Below are positions 33,583-42,144 of a stretch of 64,000 nt of DNA, piece after piece. Under the pieces are notes generated by a model, which worked only from the letters and a program-made list of their open reading frames with translations, was not told where the DNA came from and searched no databases. The stretch covers positions 1-64,000 of the forward strand of contig CANFKE010000015.1 in assembly GCA_947447465.1 (NCBI GenBank), written 5' to 3'. Positions within the stretch are counted from its first letter, which is position 1, and each line of letters begins with the position of its first letter. The translations under genes and the position numbers were made by a program. The stretch is from Chitinophagaceae bacterium (GTDB lineage: Bacteria > Bacteroidota > Bacteroidia > Chitinophagales > Chitinophagaceae).

Positions 33583-34646
33583 ACAAGGTCAATTTTAAGT
33601 GATACACTAAATTCTGTCTCCCGGTCGTAAATGGCCAACAAGTGCTTGCCCGGGTAGAGCATCTGCAGCCTCTTTCTGGTATTACTGATACCTACTCCGG
33701 TACCGGTATCCTCACTTTTATAAATAGTTACTTTTTTATTCCAAACATGCATTTCTATTGAAGTATCTGCGATATCTATAATAATGTTGATGTTAGACTC
33801 CTGTTCAGCGTTCACGCCATATTTGAATGCATTCTCTATAAAAGGGATCAGCACAAATGGTGCCAGTTTTTTACCCACAGGATTGCCGGTGATCTTATAG
33901 TTGAATGTGATGTTCTTATCCAACCTTAGCTTCTGCAATTCTATATAGTTCTGTATGTAATCTACTTCTTTTTCCAATGAAACGTACTGTTGTCCGGTAT
34001 CACTAACGGCATATCTCATCATCCCCGACAGTTTCAGAACGGCCTCGGGAGCATCATCTGACTTGGTAATGGTCAATGAGTATATGCTATTCAATGTGTT
34101 AAATAGAAAATGAGGATTAATTTGAGCTTTTAAAAATGAGATTTCCGCATTCAATTTTTCTTCATAAACATTTCTCCAGTTATTATAAGTTCTCATTGCA
34201 AAGGAGAAAATGAGCGTAATCATATACATGAAGAGGTTGTACGGAGGGCCTAGTATGGTCTTATGATGGTGATGCGAATGCGAAGTGCCTGATGAGTATG
34301 GGGTGATCAGGTAATTGAGCATCAGAAAAATTACAAATGTGGTAAGGATGTAAACTGCAATAAAAATGAATGTCCTGTAATAGTAATAAGATGGTATAGC
34401 AACGAAATAACTGAAATAGAAGAGTATGATAAAGAATAATCCATTGACGATACGGGGAGGATATACCAAGTCTTCTATGACATCCTGAAGACCAAGTTCA
34501 GAGATATTGTCGTTGAATAGCTCCGGTAAACATAAAAACGCCAGCCAGCATATAAAATGTATCCCTACAATTTTCAGAAGCTGTGGTATGTTGATCTTAT
34601 TGGTCAATCGGATGGTTTGCTGTTGAATAGTTGAAGCATGCAACAT
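33579..34646 (-). CDS. LytS-type sensor histidine kinase
   Basis: A 355-aa kinase. Residues about 20-160 hold four to five hydrophobic segments (LKIVGIHFICWLAFLCLP; NGLFFIILFYFSYFVAIP; FIFIAVYILTTFVIFLMLNYLI; PYNLFMYMITLIFSFAM). The dimerisation/phosphoacceptor motif is AQINPHFLFNTLNSIYSLTI. The ATPase segment has PFVLIPFIENAFKYGVN and GVGISNTRKRLQMLYPG. It phosphorylates the adjacent LytTR regulator. No extracellular sensor domain is seen, so the stimulus is unknown. It is divergent from the TonB-receptor gene. Confidence 0.93.
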   Translation of the reverse strand: MLHASTIQQQTIRLTNKINIPQLLKIVGIHFICWLAFLCLPELFNDNISELGLQDVIEDLVYPPRIVNGLFFIILFYFSYFVAIPSYYYYRTFIFIAVYILTTFVIFLMLNYLITPYSSGTSHSHHHHKTILGPPYNLFMYMITLIFSFAMRTYNNWRNVYEEKLNAEISFLKAQINPHFLFNTLNSIYSLTITKSDDAPEAVLKLSGMMRYAVSDTGQQYVSLEKEVDYIQNYIELQKLRLDKNITFNYKITGNPVGKKLAPFVLIPFIENAFKYGVNAEQESNINIIIDIADTSIEMHVWNKKVTIYKSEDTGTGVGISNTRKRLQMLYPGKHLLAIYDRETEFSVSLKIDLV

Positions 34647-34766
34647 GTAAGTATAGTATGTTGCATGTACAAATTTTCTTATTACAAGTTGTTTTTACAA
34701 CTAAATGACGTGTAGCATGTTAATAATGGGGCGAATGAAAACCACTGAAGATGGTATCTTCGCAGC

Positions 34767-36728
34767 ATGTTTTGCCGATCGTATCATATCTGTTGTCTTG
34801 CTTTTATGCTGTTGGCTGGTCTGCCTGCGGCAATGGGTCAGTCGGCTATCGATACGCTTAAAGATAAGAGAATACTCAAAGAGGCTACGGTAAATGGAAC
34901 TGCCGGTGGAGGAAAGGATATTAAGTTAAGAGAATTTGCTCCCGGACAAAAGTTGACTTCCATAGATACCGTTACATTGCAGCAGTATAGGTTACAGAGT
35001 ATAGGTAATCTGCTTACTCAGCAGGTACCCGTGTTCATCAAGTCATATGGATTCAATGGATTGGCTACGCTGAGTTTCAGGGGGGCATCGGCGGCACAGT
35101 CTCAGGTATTGTGGAATGGGGTGCCTATACAGAACGCTGCATTAGGTATTGCGGATGTATCCACTCTGCCGGTAATGTTCATGAATAATGTAGATATTAT
35201 TTATGGCGGTTCTTCAGCACTCACCGGTAGTGGTAATGTAGGCGGCGCATTAGTTTTGGGCAATGAGTCACCTCAGTATGCCGGTAAAAGATATACTTTG
35301 TCTTTAGCGGGTAGTGGCGGCAGCTTCGGGCAATTGGCAACAGGTATAGATATGTCGGTGTCGTTAAGAACATGGAATATCTCTGCTAAGGCATTGCTGC
35401 AAACCGCAGATAATAACTTTACCTATACCGATGACAGGGGCAAGAGAGTGACGAACAGTAATGGTCAATTGAACGGATCTGCAATGATGTTGCGCGTTTC
35501 GCACATAGTAAAGGATGCCGGGAATTTCAATTTTGTGGCATGGTGGCAGCAATATGACCGTCAGATACCTCCTGCTCTGTTTGAACGAAATTCATTCAAA
35601 AATCAGAATGATGGCTCTTTGAAACTGGCACTCAACTGGAGTGGTCCGGTCATCAATAGGTCGCGTTGGTATGCGCGTACATCTTTTATTAAAGACAATA
35701 TAGACTATGCTGATCAGGCACTGAAGCTTAAAAGCAATGCTGTTACCTGTCAATATTTTCAGGAAGTAGGATGGGAAAGGTTTTCGGGAAAGCATGGTAA
35801 GCTATTGATATTTACACCGGCACAAGTATCGTGGCTGACGGGTACTCAAAGTCGGGGGACAAAGCAACAGAATAAGATAGCATTGGCTGCTGTTTATGAT
35901 CTGAAATTGCAGGATAACAAATTGGATATTGCAGCTAATATAAGGGTTGAGTCGGCTGACTCTATTGCATTTTCATTGAACAGGGGGCAGCGGTTCTTGC
36001 TGCCGGGGGCTGATGCATCGTACCAACTGACCGATTGGCTCTCATTAAGAGCCAATATACAAAGGACCTATAGACTACCGACACTAAATGAACTCTATTA
36101 CTATCCTGGTGGGAATGCCTCGTTAAAGCCTGAGTATGGCTGGAATGAAGATGCGGGTTATACCGCAGCAGTTACCATCAAAAGATTCAAAGTATATCAT
36201 GACCTATCTGTGTTCAACAGGAATATTCATGATTGGATCATTTGGTTGGGTGGGGCCATTTGGACACCTCATAACATTGCTGAGGTGCACAGCAGGGGAG
36301 TAGAAACAGAGAACAGGCTCGAATATATGACCGGTAAATGGATGCTGCATCTGAAGGTGAATACTGCCTATGTCTTAGCAACTACTCTCACTAGCTACGT
36401 CTATAATGATGCCAGCATAGGCAAACAAATACCCTATGCGCCTCGTTATAACGGACAGTTGAATATCGGGTTTACATACAAGAGTCTGTACTTTAACTAT
36501 AATCATACCTATACTGGCTACAGGTTCACGGTAGCAGATGAGTCGGTCTATTTGCCCCCTTATCAAACCGGGAATGTGCAGGTCATGTACAATACTGCAA
36601 TAAAGCATCATTCTATTCAGCTTACTGCGCAATGCAATAATATATGGGGAGAACAATATAATGTTGTCTTCTCTCGTCCTATGCCCGGTGTTAATTTCCT
36701 TGCCGGGTTTAAGGTAGGGGTATTGTAA
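34767..36728 (+). CDS. TonB-dependent outer-membrane receptor (BtuB-like)
   Basis: A 653-aa protein with a signal peptide (MFCRSYHICCLAFMLLAGLPAAMG). A plug domain at about 65-170 contains LLTQQVPVFIKSYGFNGLATLSFRGASAAQSQVLWNGVPIQNA. A 22-strand-type barrel follows, ending FLAGFKVGVL. It lacks the N-terminal carboxypeptidase-like repeat of SusC proteins, so resembles BtuB/siderophore-type receptors. The ligand is unknown. No riboswitch was found in the 120-nt gap upstream. The gap holds a TATCTTCG, similar to a -7 element. Confidence 0.9.
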   Translation: MFCRSYHICCLAFMLLAGLPAAMGQSAIDTLKDKRILKEATVNGTAGGGKDIKLREFAPGQKLTSIDTVTLQQYRLQSIGNLLTQQVPVFIKSYGFNGLATLSFRGASAAQSQVLWNGVPIQNAALGIADVSTLPVMFMNNVDIIYGGSSALTGSGNVGGALVLGNESPQYAGKRYTLSLAGSGGSFGQLATGIDMSVSLRTWNISAKALLQTADNNFTYTDDRGKRVTNSNGQLNGSAMMLRVSHIVKDAGNFNFVAWWQQYDRQIPPALFERNSFKNQNDGSLKLALNWSGPVINRSRWYARTSFIKDNIDYADQALKLKSNAVTCQYFQEVGWERFSGKHGKLLIFTPAQVSWLTGTQSRGTKQQNKIALAAVYDLKLQDNKLDIAANIRVESADSIAFSLNRGQRFLLPGADASYQLTDWLSLRANIQRTYRLPTLNELYYYPGGNASLKPEYGWNEDAGYTAAVTIKRFKVYHDLSVFNRNIHDWIIWLGGAIWTPHNIAEVHSRGVETENRLEYMTGKWMLHLKVNTAYVLATTLTSYVYNDASIGKQIPYAPRYNGQLNIGFTYKSLYFNYNHTYTGYRFTVADESVYLPPYQTGNVQVMYNTAIKHHSIQLTAQCNNIWGEQYNVVFSRPMPGVNFLAGFKVGVL

Positions 36729-36763
36729 TTTTTCTTATAACATAACTCGAGTTGTTGAATTAA

Positions 36764-37561
36764 TTATTTCAGAATAGGACGAAAATCTAGTGTAAATTTT
36801 TCAGAACTGATTGCAGTTTCAAAAATTTGAGCTGTTGGAAAATTAGATTTAGCTAATCGATAAACTTCATCTTTTTCTTTACTTGGCATATTGCACCCAA
36901 TAATTATTTCTGCAACTGCTTCAACAGGCATTTTTATTACTTCTCTTGATCCTTCAATTTTGATAATTCTAAACTCATTTTCATAAGACCATTGCGACGA
37001 CTTTGTTGTTATCAAAGTTCTCACTGCAGCGACATGATCCGCAAAAAGAGGGATTTCAGGTAAATAATCACTAGAGATATATTTAACTGTATCTAGGAAG
37101 AATTTTTTTTGATGAATTAAATTTCTAAAAAGAATCTCTAGATCTAATCCAACGCAAAAACCTTTGTGCGAATCTGCATAATGTGACCACATCAACAAAT
37201 TATCTCTGTGGGTTGTCAATGAAAGAATTCCAAAATACTCATTTACTAATTTTTTGAATGAAGGAAACATTTTTTGCCAATATGAATCACTCTCGAAATC
37301 ACCAGACATTTGAAGTTCATAACACCTCTGCTCTAATTCAGAATCAGATAATAATGGCCATTCCCTTGTTCCTAACTCACGTAGTTTAAGGTAGATATTT
37401 GCGGGTGTAAGATCTGATTTCCTATACTTGTATGGTAGCGCAGCATCGAACGGATCATTGAACTGATTTGCTGATGCAAAAAACAATTCACTTTCGGTCA
37501 ATATTCTCTTGTGGAAAACATCTGTCCAAGTTCTATACTTATATAAAAGTTCCTTTTTCAC
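36764..37561 (-). CDS. DUF2971 protein
   Basis: A 265-aa protein matching DUF2971: LLYKYRTWTDVFHKRILTESELFFASANQFNDPFDA at the N-terminus, then GILSLTTHRDNLLMWSHYADSHKGFCVGLDLE, and SYENEFRIIKI near 205. The family has no established function but is often found in phage or defence neighbourhoods. It is a single AT-richer gene between the TonB receptor and the dipeptidase. It begins with GTG. It could be an accessory insertion. Confidence 0.85.
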   Translation of the reverse strand: MKKELLYKYRTWTDVFHKRILTESELFFASANQFNDPFDAALPYKYRKSDLTPANIYLKLRELGTREWPLLSDSELEQRCYELQMSGDFESDSYWQKMFPSFKKLVNEYFGILSLTTHRDNLLMWSHYADSHKGFCVGLDLEILFRNLIHQKKFFLDTVKYISSDYLPEIPLFADHVAAVRTLITTKSSQWSYENEFRIIKIEGSREVIKMPVEAVAEIIIGCNMPSKEKDEVYRLAKSNFPTAQIFETAISSEKFTLDFRPILK

Positions 37562-37657
37562 GGTTAGTTGTTTATATAAAATTGCTTCAAAGTAGAATAA
37601 TATCTCCTGGATGATTTTTTACCTATAGGTACATGAAAATTTTGAATGAATATTGTA

Positions 37658-37689
37658 AAAGGGGTAATAAGTTGCCTTATTACCCCTTT
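37658..37689 (-). terminator. Intrinsic terminator of the dipeptidase gene
   Basis: A 14-bp perfect stem (37658-37671 with 37676-37689; AAAGGGGTAATAAG) has a TTGC loop. Read on the minus strand it follows the dipeptidase stop by 26 nt and its own 3' end is CCCTTTTAC. Confidence 0.85.
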
Positions 37690-37714
37690 GATATTTATTT
37701 TATGACCTAAACCA

Positions 37715-39082
37715 TTACGCTTTCTCCGCAAAGAACTTATGGAAGTAAGGTATGGTTTCTATGCCTTTGAAATAGTTGGCAACATCATATTTCTCGTTAG
37801 GGGAGTGGATGTTGTCATTGTCCAGTCCGAAGCCCAGAAGAACGGTTTTAAGACCTAGTGTCTTTTCGAACAACGCTATGATAGGTATGCTGCCTCCACC
37901 GCGTGTTGGAATAGGATCTTTACCGAAAGTGGTCTGTATGGCCTTCTCGGCAGCCTTGTATGCATGGCTGTTGGTAGGTGTTACAACGGGTTCGCCACCG
38001 TGGTGAGCTGTTACCTTTACCTGTACATTGGCAGGTGCTATCTTTTCGAAATGTGCTTTGAAGAGGTTAGAGATCTCGTCAGAGGTCTGGTTAGGTACCA
38101 GACGCATAGAGATCTTAGCATATGCCTTTGAAGGTAACACAGTCTTTGCGCCTTCGCCGGTATAGCCACCCCATATACCATTCACATCGAGTGTAGGACG
38201 TGTGCCGGTGCGTTCTAAAGTGCTGTAGCCTTTTTCGCCCCATGTTTCTTTTACGCCCAGTTCATCGGCATATTCCTTCAGGTCGAATGGTGCATTGTTG
38301 AGGGCTTTCTTTTCAGCATCGGTCAGCTCCTGTACTTTTTCGTAGAAACCAGGAATGGTAATGTGGTTATTTTCATCGTGCATAGAAGCGATCATCTTGC
38401 ACAATATGTTGATAGGGTTGGCTACAGCTCCACCATATACACCACTATGCAGATCGCGGTTAGGGCCGGTTACTTCTACTTCCATATACGCCAGTCCGCG
38501 CAATCCGCTTTCTATAGACGGGTGCTCCATACTGATCATAGAAGTATCTGATACCAACACGATGTCAGCTTTCAGCTTTTGTTTGTTGTCTTCCAGAAAT
38601 TTGCCCAGATTGCTGCTGCCTACTTCTTCCTCACCTTCTATCATCACCTTTACATTGCATTGCAGGGTATTGGTCTTAGCCATTACTTCCAGCGCCTTTA
38701 TGTGCATGAACATCTGTCCTTTATCATCACATGCGCCACGGGCAAAGATCTTACCATCTCTGATCACCGGTTCGAACGGACCGCTTGTCCACAAGTTGAT
38801 AGGATCCGCTGGCTGCACATCGTAGTGGCCATAGACCAATACTGTAGGCAGACTTGCATCAACTATCTTTTCACCATAAACAATAGGGTGACCTGCAGTA
38901 GGGCAAACCTCAGCGCTATCGCAACCAGCCTTCAGCAAATGCTCCTTTACTGCATCGGCACAGCGGGCTACATCACCTTTATACTTGCTGTCGGCACTTA
39001 CAGATGGTATGCGCAACAGGTCCAGCAATTCATCTAAAAAACGGTCTTTATTTTGGTCTTGATATTCTTTCCAGGCTTGCAT
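37715..39082 (-). CDS. M20-family dipeptidase (CNDP-like)
   Basis: A 455-aa zinc peptidase. Metal-binding sites are visible in VLVYGHYDVQPADP (H and D), ARGACDDKGQ, the EGEEEVGSSN pair (catalytic Glu and ligand Glu), a D in VLVSDTSMIS and the C-terminal His in DNDNIHSPNEKYDV. It has an inserted dimerisation domain (about 200-330). It cleaves dipeptides in the cytoplasm. No partners nearby. Confidence 0.93.
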   Translation of the reverse strand: MQAWKEYQDQNKDRFLDELLDLLRIPSVSADSKYKGDVARCADAVKEHLLKAGCDSAEVCPTAGHPIVYGEKIVDASLPTVLVYGHYDVQPADPINLWTSGPFEPVIRDGKIFARGACDDKGQMFMHIKALEVMAKTNTLQCNVKVMIEGEEEVGSSNLGKFLEDNKQKLKADIVLVSDTSMISMEHPSIESGLRGLAYMEVEVTGPNRDLHSGVYGGAVANPINILCKMIASMHDENNHITIPGFYEKVQELTDAEKKALNNAPFDLKEYADELGVKETWGEKGYSTLERTGTRPTLDVNGIWGGYTGEGAKTVLPSKAYAKISMRLVPNQTSDEISNLFKAHFEKIAPANVQVKVTAHHGGEPVVTPTNSHAYKAAEKAIQTTFGKDPIPTRGGGSIPIIALFEKTLGLKTVLLGFGLDNDNIHSPNEKYDVANYFKGIETIPYFHKFFAEKA

Positions 39083-39191
39083 GTTCTTGTTTCTGATTTA
39101 GAACTCAAATGTAGTAAAAAGTAGGAAGTCCTAAGTAGAAAGTCGTAAGAGGTTTGCGGAGGTTCATGCCAAAGGGGGCAGTTAGGGTATA

Positions 39192-39629
39192 TTAACTATT
39201 TTTTGCAAGTTGTGTTACAAATGTAGATGGCGATAATACTTTAAGCTGTGGCAGTGCATGCTTATAGTCTTTCAGGTTAGAAGTTACGAAGAAATCAATC
39301 CCGTCTTGGTTTATGGCTGTGTAGTATTGTACAGCATCTTCCTTATCCTTAAATTTTGAGGAAACAGCAATTTCAAATGTTGTATTATCCGGGTCTGTGA
39401 GTGTGGTAAAACTGAGAATATCCTTGGCTGTTTCTGCAATTTTACCTGCAGGAATTTTGTACATACCCATTATGTACATGATGTTTAACAACGAAGATGA
39501 TGAAGTAAATAATTTCAGTTTCCCCTGCTCAGCAAGGTGGAAGATAGATTCTGACATCTGCCAGTCGGAGCCACGCTGGAGTAAAACGTCGAGATACATG
39601 TTGGTATCAACAAAAATTTTATAAGCCAT
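39192..39629 (-). CDS. PIN-domain toxin (VapC-like)
   Basis: A 145-aa PIN-domain protein, presumed metal-dependent RNase. The acidic quartet is plausible: D in FVDTNMYLDVLL near the N-terminus, E in FEIAVSSKFKDKEDAVQYY, and D in DGIDFFVTSNLKDYK. It starts at 39629, which overlaps the antitoxin stop by 11 nt, indicating coupled expression. An upstream Met at 39659 would extend it 10 aa into the antitoxin frame and is less likely. Confidence 0.87.
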   Translation of the reverse strand: MAYKIFVDTNMYLDVLLQRGSDWQMSESIFHLAEQGKLKLFTSSSSLLNIMYIMGMYKIPAGKIAETAKDILSFTTLTDPDNTTFEIAVSSKFKDKEDAVQYYTAINQDGIDFFVTSNLKDYKHALPQLKVLSPSTFVTQLAKNS

Positions 39630-39861
39630 ACTTCTCTTTAAGATATGCGGCCTTAACATCTTTCCATTCCATATCTGCAGGGGCTTTGTCCTTCAATAGC
39701 CCGCTTATTTTTTTTACAGCACCGGCATTTTTTGTTGTGGCTTCTATGGTATTAAAATACTCCTCTACCATTTTACTGATGCTTTTACCCGTCTTGGCTG
39801 AAAGTATTTTTGCGCGTTGTATCGTCTCCTGCTCAATGCTCAGGGTAAGTTTGACTGTCAT
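39619..39861 (-). CDS. Antitoxin of the VapBC-like pair (DUF6364-type)
   Basis: An 80-aa protein. The N-terminal ribbon-helix-helix-like segment (MTVKLTLSIEQETIQRAKILSAKTGKSISKMVEEYF) resembles DUF6364 family antitoxins, and the C-terminal part (LLKDKAPADMEWKDVKAAYLKEKYGL) would bind the toxin. It precedes and overlaps the PIN gene by 11 nt. A repeated TACGTATA sits upstream and may be the operator. Confidence 0.82.
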   Translation of the reverse strand: MTVKLTLSIEQETIQRAKILSAKTGKSISKMVEEYFNTIEATTKNAGAVKKISGLLKDKAPADMEWKDVKAAYLKEKYGL

Positions 39862-39873
39862 TTTTCTTTTTTA

Positions 39874-39905
39874 CAAAAATACGTATAAAAATATTTGTAC
39901 GTATA
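39874..39905 (-). promoter_or_regulatory. Promoter/operator of the VapBC-like pair
   Basis: On the minus strand TATTTTTG (39881-39874) matches TAnnTTTG, 12 nt before the antitoxin ATG. The octamer TACGTATA occurs twice on the plus strand (39880-39887 and 39898-39905), 18 bp apart start to start, and TACGTA is itself palindromic. This fits paired sites for an autoregulating ribbon-helix-helix dimer. Confidence 0.55.
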
Positions 39906-39991
39906 GGTGTTTGTTCGTGAATTTTGTGCTAAACGGTCGTGATCTGAAACTCCTGTAGTTAACTCGAAGACCGATATTTATTTTATTTGAT

Positions 39992-40030
39992 ACTAGCTGT
40001 GTGTAGTCAGGAAGACTTCGCCCTGCTAGT
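39992..40030. repeat. GTAGTC...GACT palindrome, copy 1
   Basis: ACTAGC (39992-39997) pairs with GCTAGT (40025-40030) around an inner GTAGTC-AGGAA-GACTTC. The inner part resembles CGTAGTC-AAGGA-GACTACG at 58306-58324. It lies just past the glycosyltransferase gene (stop at 40043) on the minus strand and may terminate its transcript. Confidence 0.5.
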
Positions 40031-40042
40031 AAGTTATCCTCC

Positions 40043-41209
40043 CTACCTTCTCTTACTCTTCTCCCATGCCGCACTCTGGCTGCCTTTCAGGTAGCGGCGG
40101 ATGCCCGCAACTACTGCATAGTTCATCATGCAGAAGTAGTAGGGGATAAAGAGGATCTTTACCTTTATCTGTCTTGTTTCCAATAGCCAACCCAATAATG
40201 ATGCGCCATAGAACATGGTTTGGCAACCCAGCAATGCAAGATAGATAGGCGATCCTCCTTTGGTAACTATGAGCAGGTTCAGGATATATGCCAATATCAT
40301 CAGGAAGGGTGTTATCGTCCAGCGCAGTACACGGTGGCTGATGTATTGAAAGGTAAGCGTGAACTGTTTGAAGGGGTTCAGGAGTGCTTTCAGTCTAACA
40401 ATAGATTGTATACCTCCTGCAGCAATGCGCACCTTGCGTTTCAGTTCTTCTTTTACATTTTCAGAGCCTGTTTCTGTAGCATAGGCCATAGGCTCATACA
40501 CTATCCTGTAGCCCTTTTCTGCTATCAGCATAGAGATCATAAAGTCATCGAGGATGGTATCTGGCTCAACAGGTATGTAGAGACTGGTGCGTACGCTGAA
40601 CAACTCTCCGGCAGCACCTACAACTGAGTATAACTCACTATCCCATGTCTTCAGTTTCGATTCATACTTCCAGTAAAAACCTTCGCCGGCGGTGGCATCT
40701 GCCACATCTTCTATGCTCACCCGCTTCTCTCCCGAAACAGCACCAACAGTAGGGTCGGCATAATGGCGGGCAATATTGAGCATGGAGTCTTTGTTGAGGA
40801 AGGTATTGGCATCGGTGAAGATGGCCACTTCAGTAGTTACCTCTTTCATTGCGCGGTGCACTGCGGCTATCTTGCCGCTACGCTCGGGGCGGTGCATCAG
40901 TTTTATCTGCGGATAGGTAGCAATGAGGTCGGGTGTTTTGTCGTTGCTGCCGTCAGTAACAAAGATGAAGTTGATCTTGTCTTTAGGATAGTTCAGCTCC
41001 AGTGTGTTCTTTATTTTGTCTATTATATAGTCCTGCTCATTATAAGCAGCTACTATCAAGGTAACAGTTGGCCAGTTACCGCCATTATCGGGTATCTTAC
41101 GTTTACCCTTGATGGCTACTCGTAGCTTTACCAATATATATAGTAGTATGCCATACCCGAAAAAGGTATAGAATACCAGAAACAGACTTATCCAGAATGC
41201 AATGATCAT
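40043..41209 (-). CDS. GT2 membrane glycosyltransferase
   Basis: A 388-aa GT2 protein. An N-terminal membrane helix (about 5-27) is followed by the catalytic domain (about 45-280). The domain has VAAYNEQDYI, VTDGSNDKT (first Asp), FTDANTF (DxD-like), EPDTILDDFMIS (catalytic Asp) and RKVRIAAGG in the position of QxxRW. Two to three helices end the protein (about 300-365). It resembles processive or cellulose-synthase-like transferases. It probably adds sugars to the polysaccharide at the inner membrane. It is the last gene of the GT14-GT2-GT2 operon (3-nt gap from the preceding one). Confidence 0.87.
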   Translation of the reverse strand: MIIAFWISLFLVFYTFFGYGILLYILVKLRVAIKGKRKIPDNGGNWPTVTLIVAAYNEQDYIIDKIKNTLELNYPKDKINFIFVTDGSNDKTPDLIATYPQIKLMHRPERSGKIAAVHRAMKEVTTEVAIFTDANTFLNKDSMLNIARHYADPTVGAVSGEKRVSIEDVADATAGEGFYWKYESKLKTWDSELYSVVGAAGELFSVRTSLYIPVEPDTILDDFMISMLIAEKGYRIVYEPMAYATETGSENVKEELKRKVRIAAGGIQSIVRLKALLNPFKQFTLTFQYISHRVLRWTITPFLMILAYILNLLIVTKGGSPIYLALLGCQTMFYGASLLGWLLETRQIKVKILFIPYYFCMMNYAVVAGIRRYLKGSQSAAWEKSKRR

Positions 41210-41212
41210 GTA

Positions 41213-42130
41213 TTATTTTTTAATTTCCCAACCCAGGTCTTTACTGTCAATGGAGTGAGTCAAATTCCACCCTATAGCTTTCAGCAACACTTTTGTGAAC
41301 GGTTGTTTTTCCCTGATGTAAGTTAGTATATTCCTCGGGCTAACGATACACAAAAAGTAGATCCAGAAAAAAGTTCGAATACCGAATCCGCAATTCCGCC
41401 TGATGAACAGCAACCTGTTGCGATTCATAAAGTATTCTTTCAGTGCGCTTTTGCTGCCTACCGATATAGATTCTTTATGATAAATGAGTGCCTGCATATT
41501 GATGCGGATAGTGAAGCCTGCGCGCTTTATCATCTCACACCAATCCATTTCTTCGTAGTACAGGAAGTAGTTTTCGGGCATCAGTCCGGCCTTTTCCATT
41601 GCCGCGCGGGGAAGCATCATTGCTGCACCATGTATATAACCCGTTTCGCCGGAAAGGTCATCATACTGTCCATTGTCTTTTTCAAACTGACCGATACATT
41701 TGTTTCGGGCAGTGTAGTAATTCATGGGCGTGAATCCTGCGTATTGCAGCATGTCCGGCTGGTCGAAGTAGCGGATCTTGGGTGATATGATACCACATTC
41801 CGGATGTGTTTCCAGTGTTGCGACCAGTGTTTCAATAAGTCCCTCGGTTATCTCTGTATCATTATTGATAAAGAAAAGGTAATCTCCCTTAGCCTGTTGA
41901 ATACCCAGATTATTCCCGCCGGCAAATCCAAGATTCTGTTCAGAACGAATGAACTTTACTGATGGGTATTTCTGTTGCCATGCCGGAATGGGATCGACAG
42001 TACTGCCATTGTCCACAACTATTATTTCCAGCAGGGCATAGGTATTTTTGGCAAACACAGAGTCCAGCATGGCATCAGTGACATGGCTGTGATTATAATT
42101 GACAGTGATGATGGATACACTTTTGGTCAT
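41213..42130 (-). CDS. GT2 glycosyltransferase (WbbL/rhamnosyltransferase-like)
   Basis: A 305-aa GT2 protein of the WbbL-type. It begins SIITVNYNHSHVTDAMLDSV, has VVDNGST and LGFAGGNNLGI, the metal-binding FINNDTEI, and the acceptor-side FLYYEEMDWCEMIKRAGF typical of this branch, many of which use dTDP-rhamnose. rmlBA is at 11777-13721, so a rhamnosyl role is possible. Co-transcribed with its neighbours (3- and 14-nt gaps). Confidence 0.88.
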   Translation of the reverse strand: MTKSVSIITVNYNHSHVTDAMLDSVFAKNTYALLEIIVVDNGSTVDPIPAWQQKYPSVKFIRSEQNLGFAGGNNLGIQQAKGDYLFFINNDTEITEGLIETLVATLETHPECGIISPKIRYFDQPDMLQYAGFTPMNYYTARNKCIGQFEKDNGQYDDLSGETGYIHGAAMMLPRAAMEKAGLMPENYFLYYEEMDWCEMIKRAGFTIRINMQALIYHKESISVGSKSALKEYFMNRNRLLFIRRNCGFGIRTFFWIYFLCIVSPRNILTYIREKQPFTKVLLKAIGWNLTHSIDSKDLGWEIKK

Positions 42131-42144
42131 GCAGATAACAAAAC

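Noticed and set aside
33579-36728. Riboswitch before the TonB receptor gene
   Set aside because: The gap upstream (34647-34766) has no cobalamin- or TPP-type conserved core.
38355-39037. Plus-strand frames of 62-156 codons inside the dipeptidase gene
   Set aside because: They are shadows of a well-supported M20 peptidase and have no motif.
40220-41125. Plus-strand frames of 120-135 codons inside the GT2 gene
   Set aside because: Antisense to a motif-rich transferase; no start context or homology.
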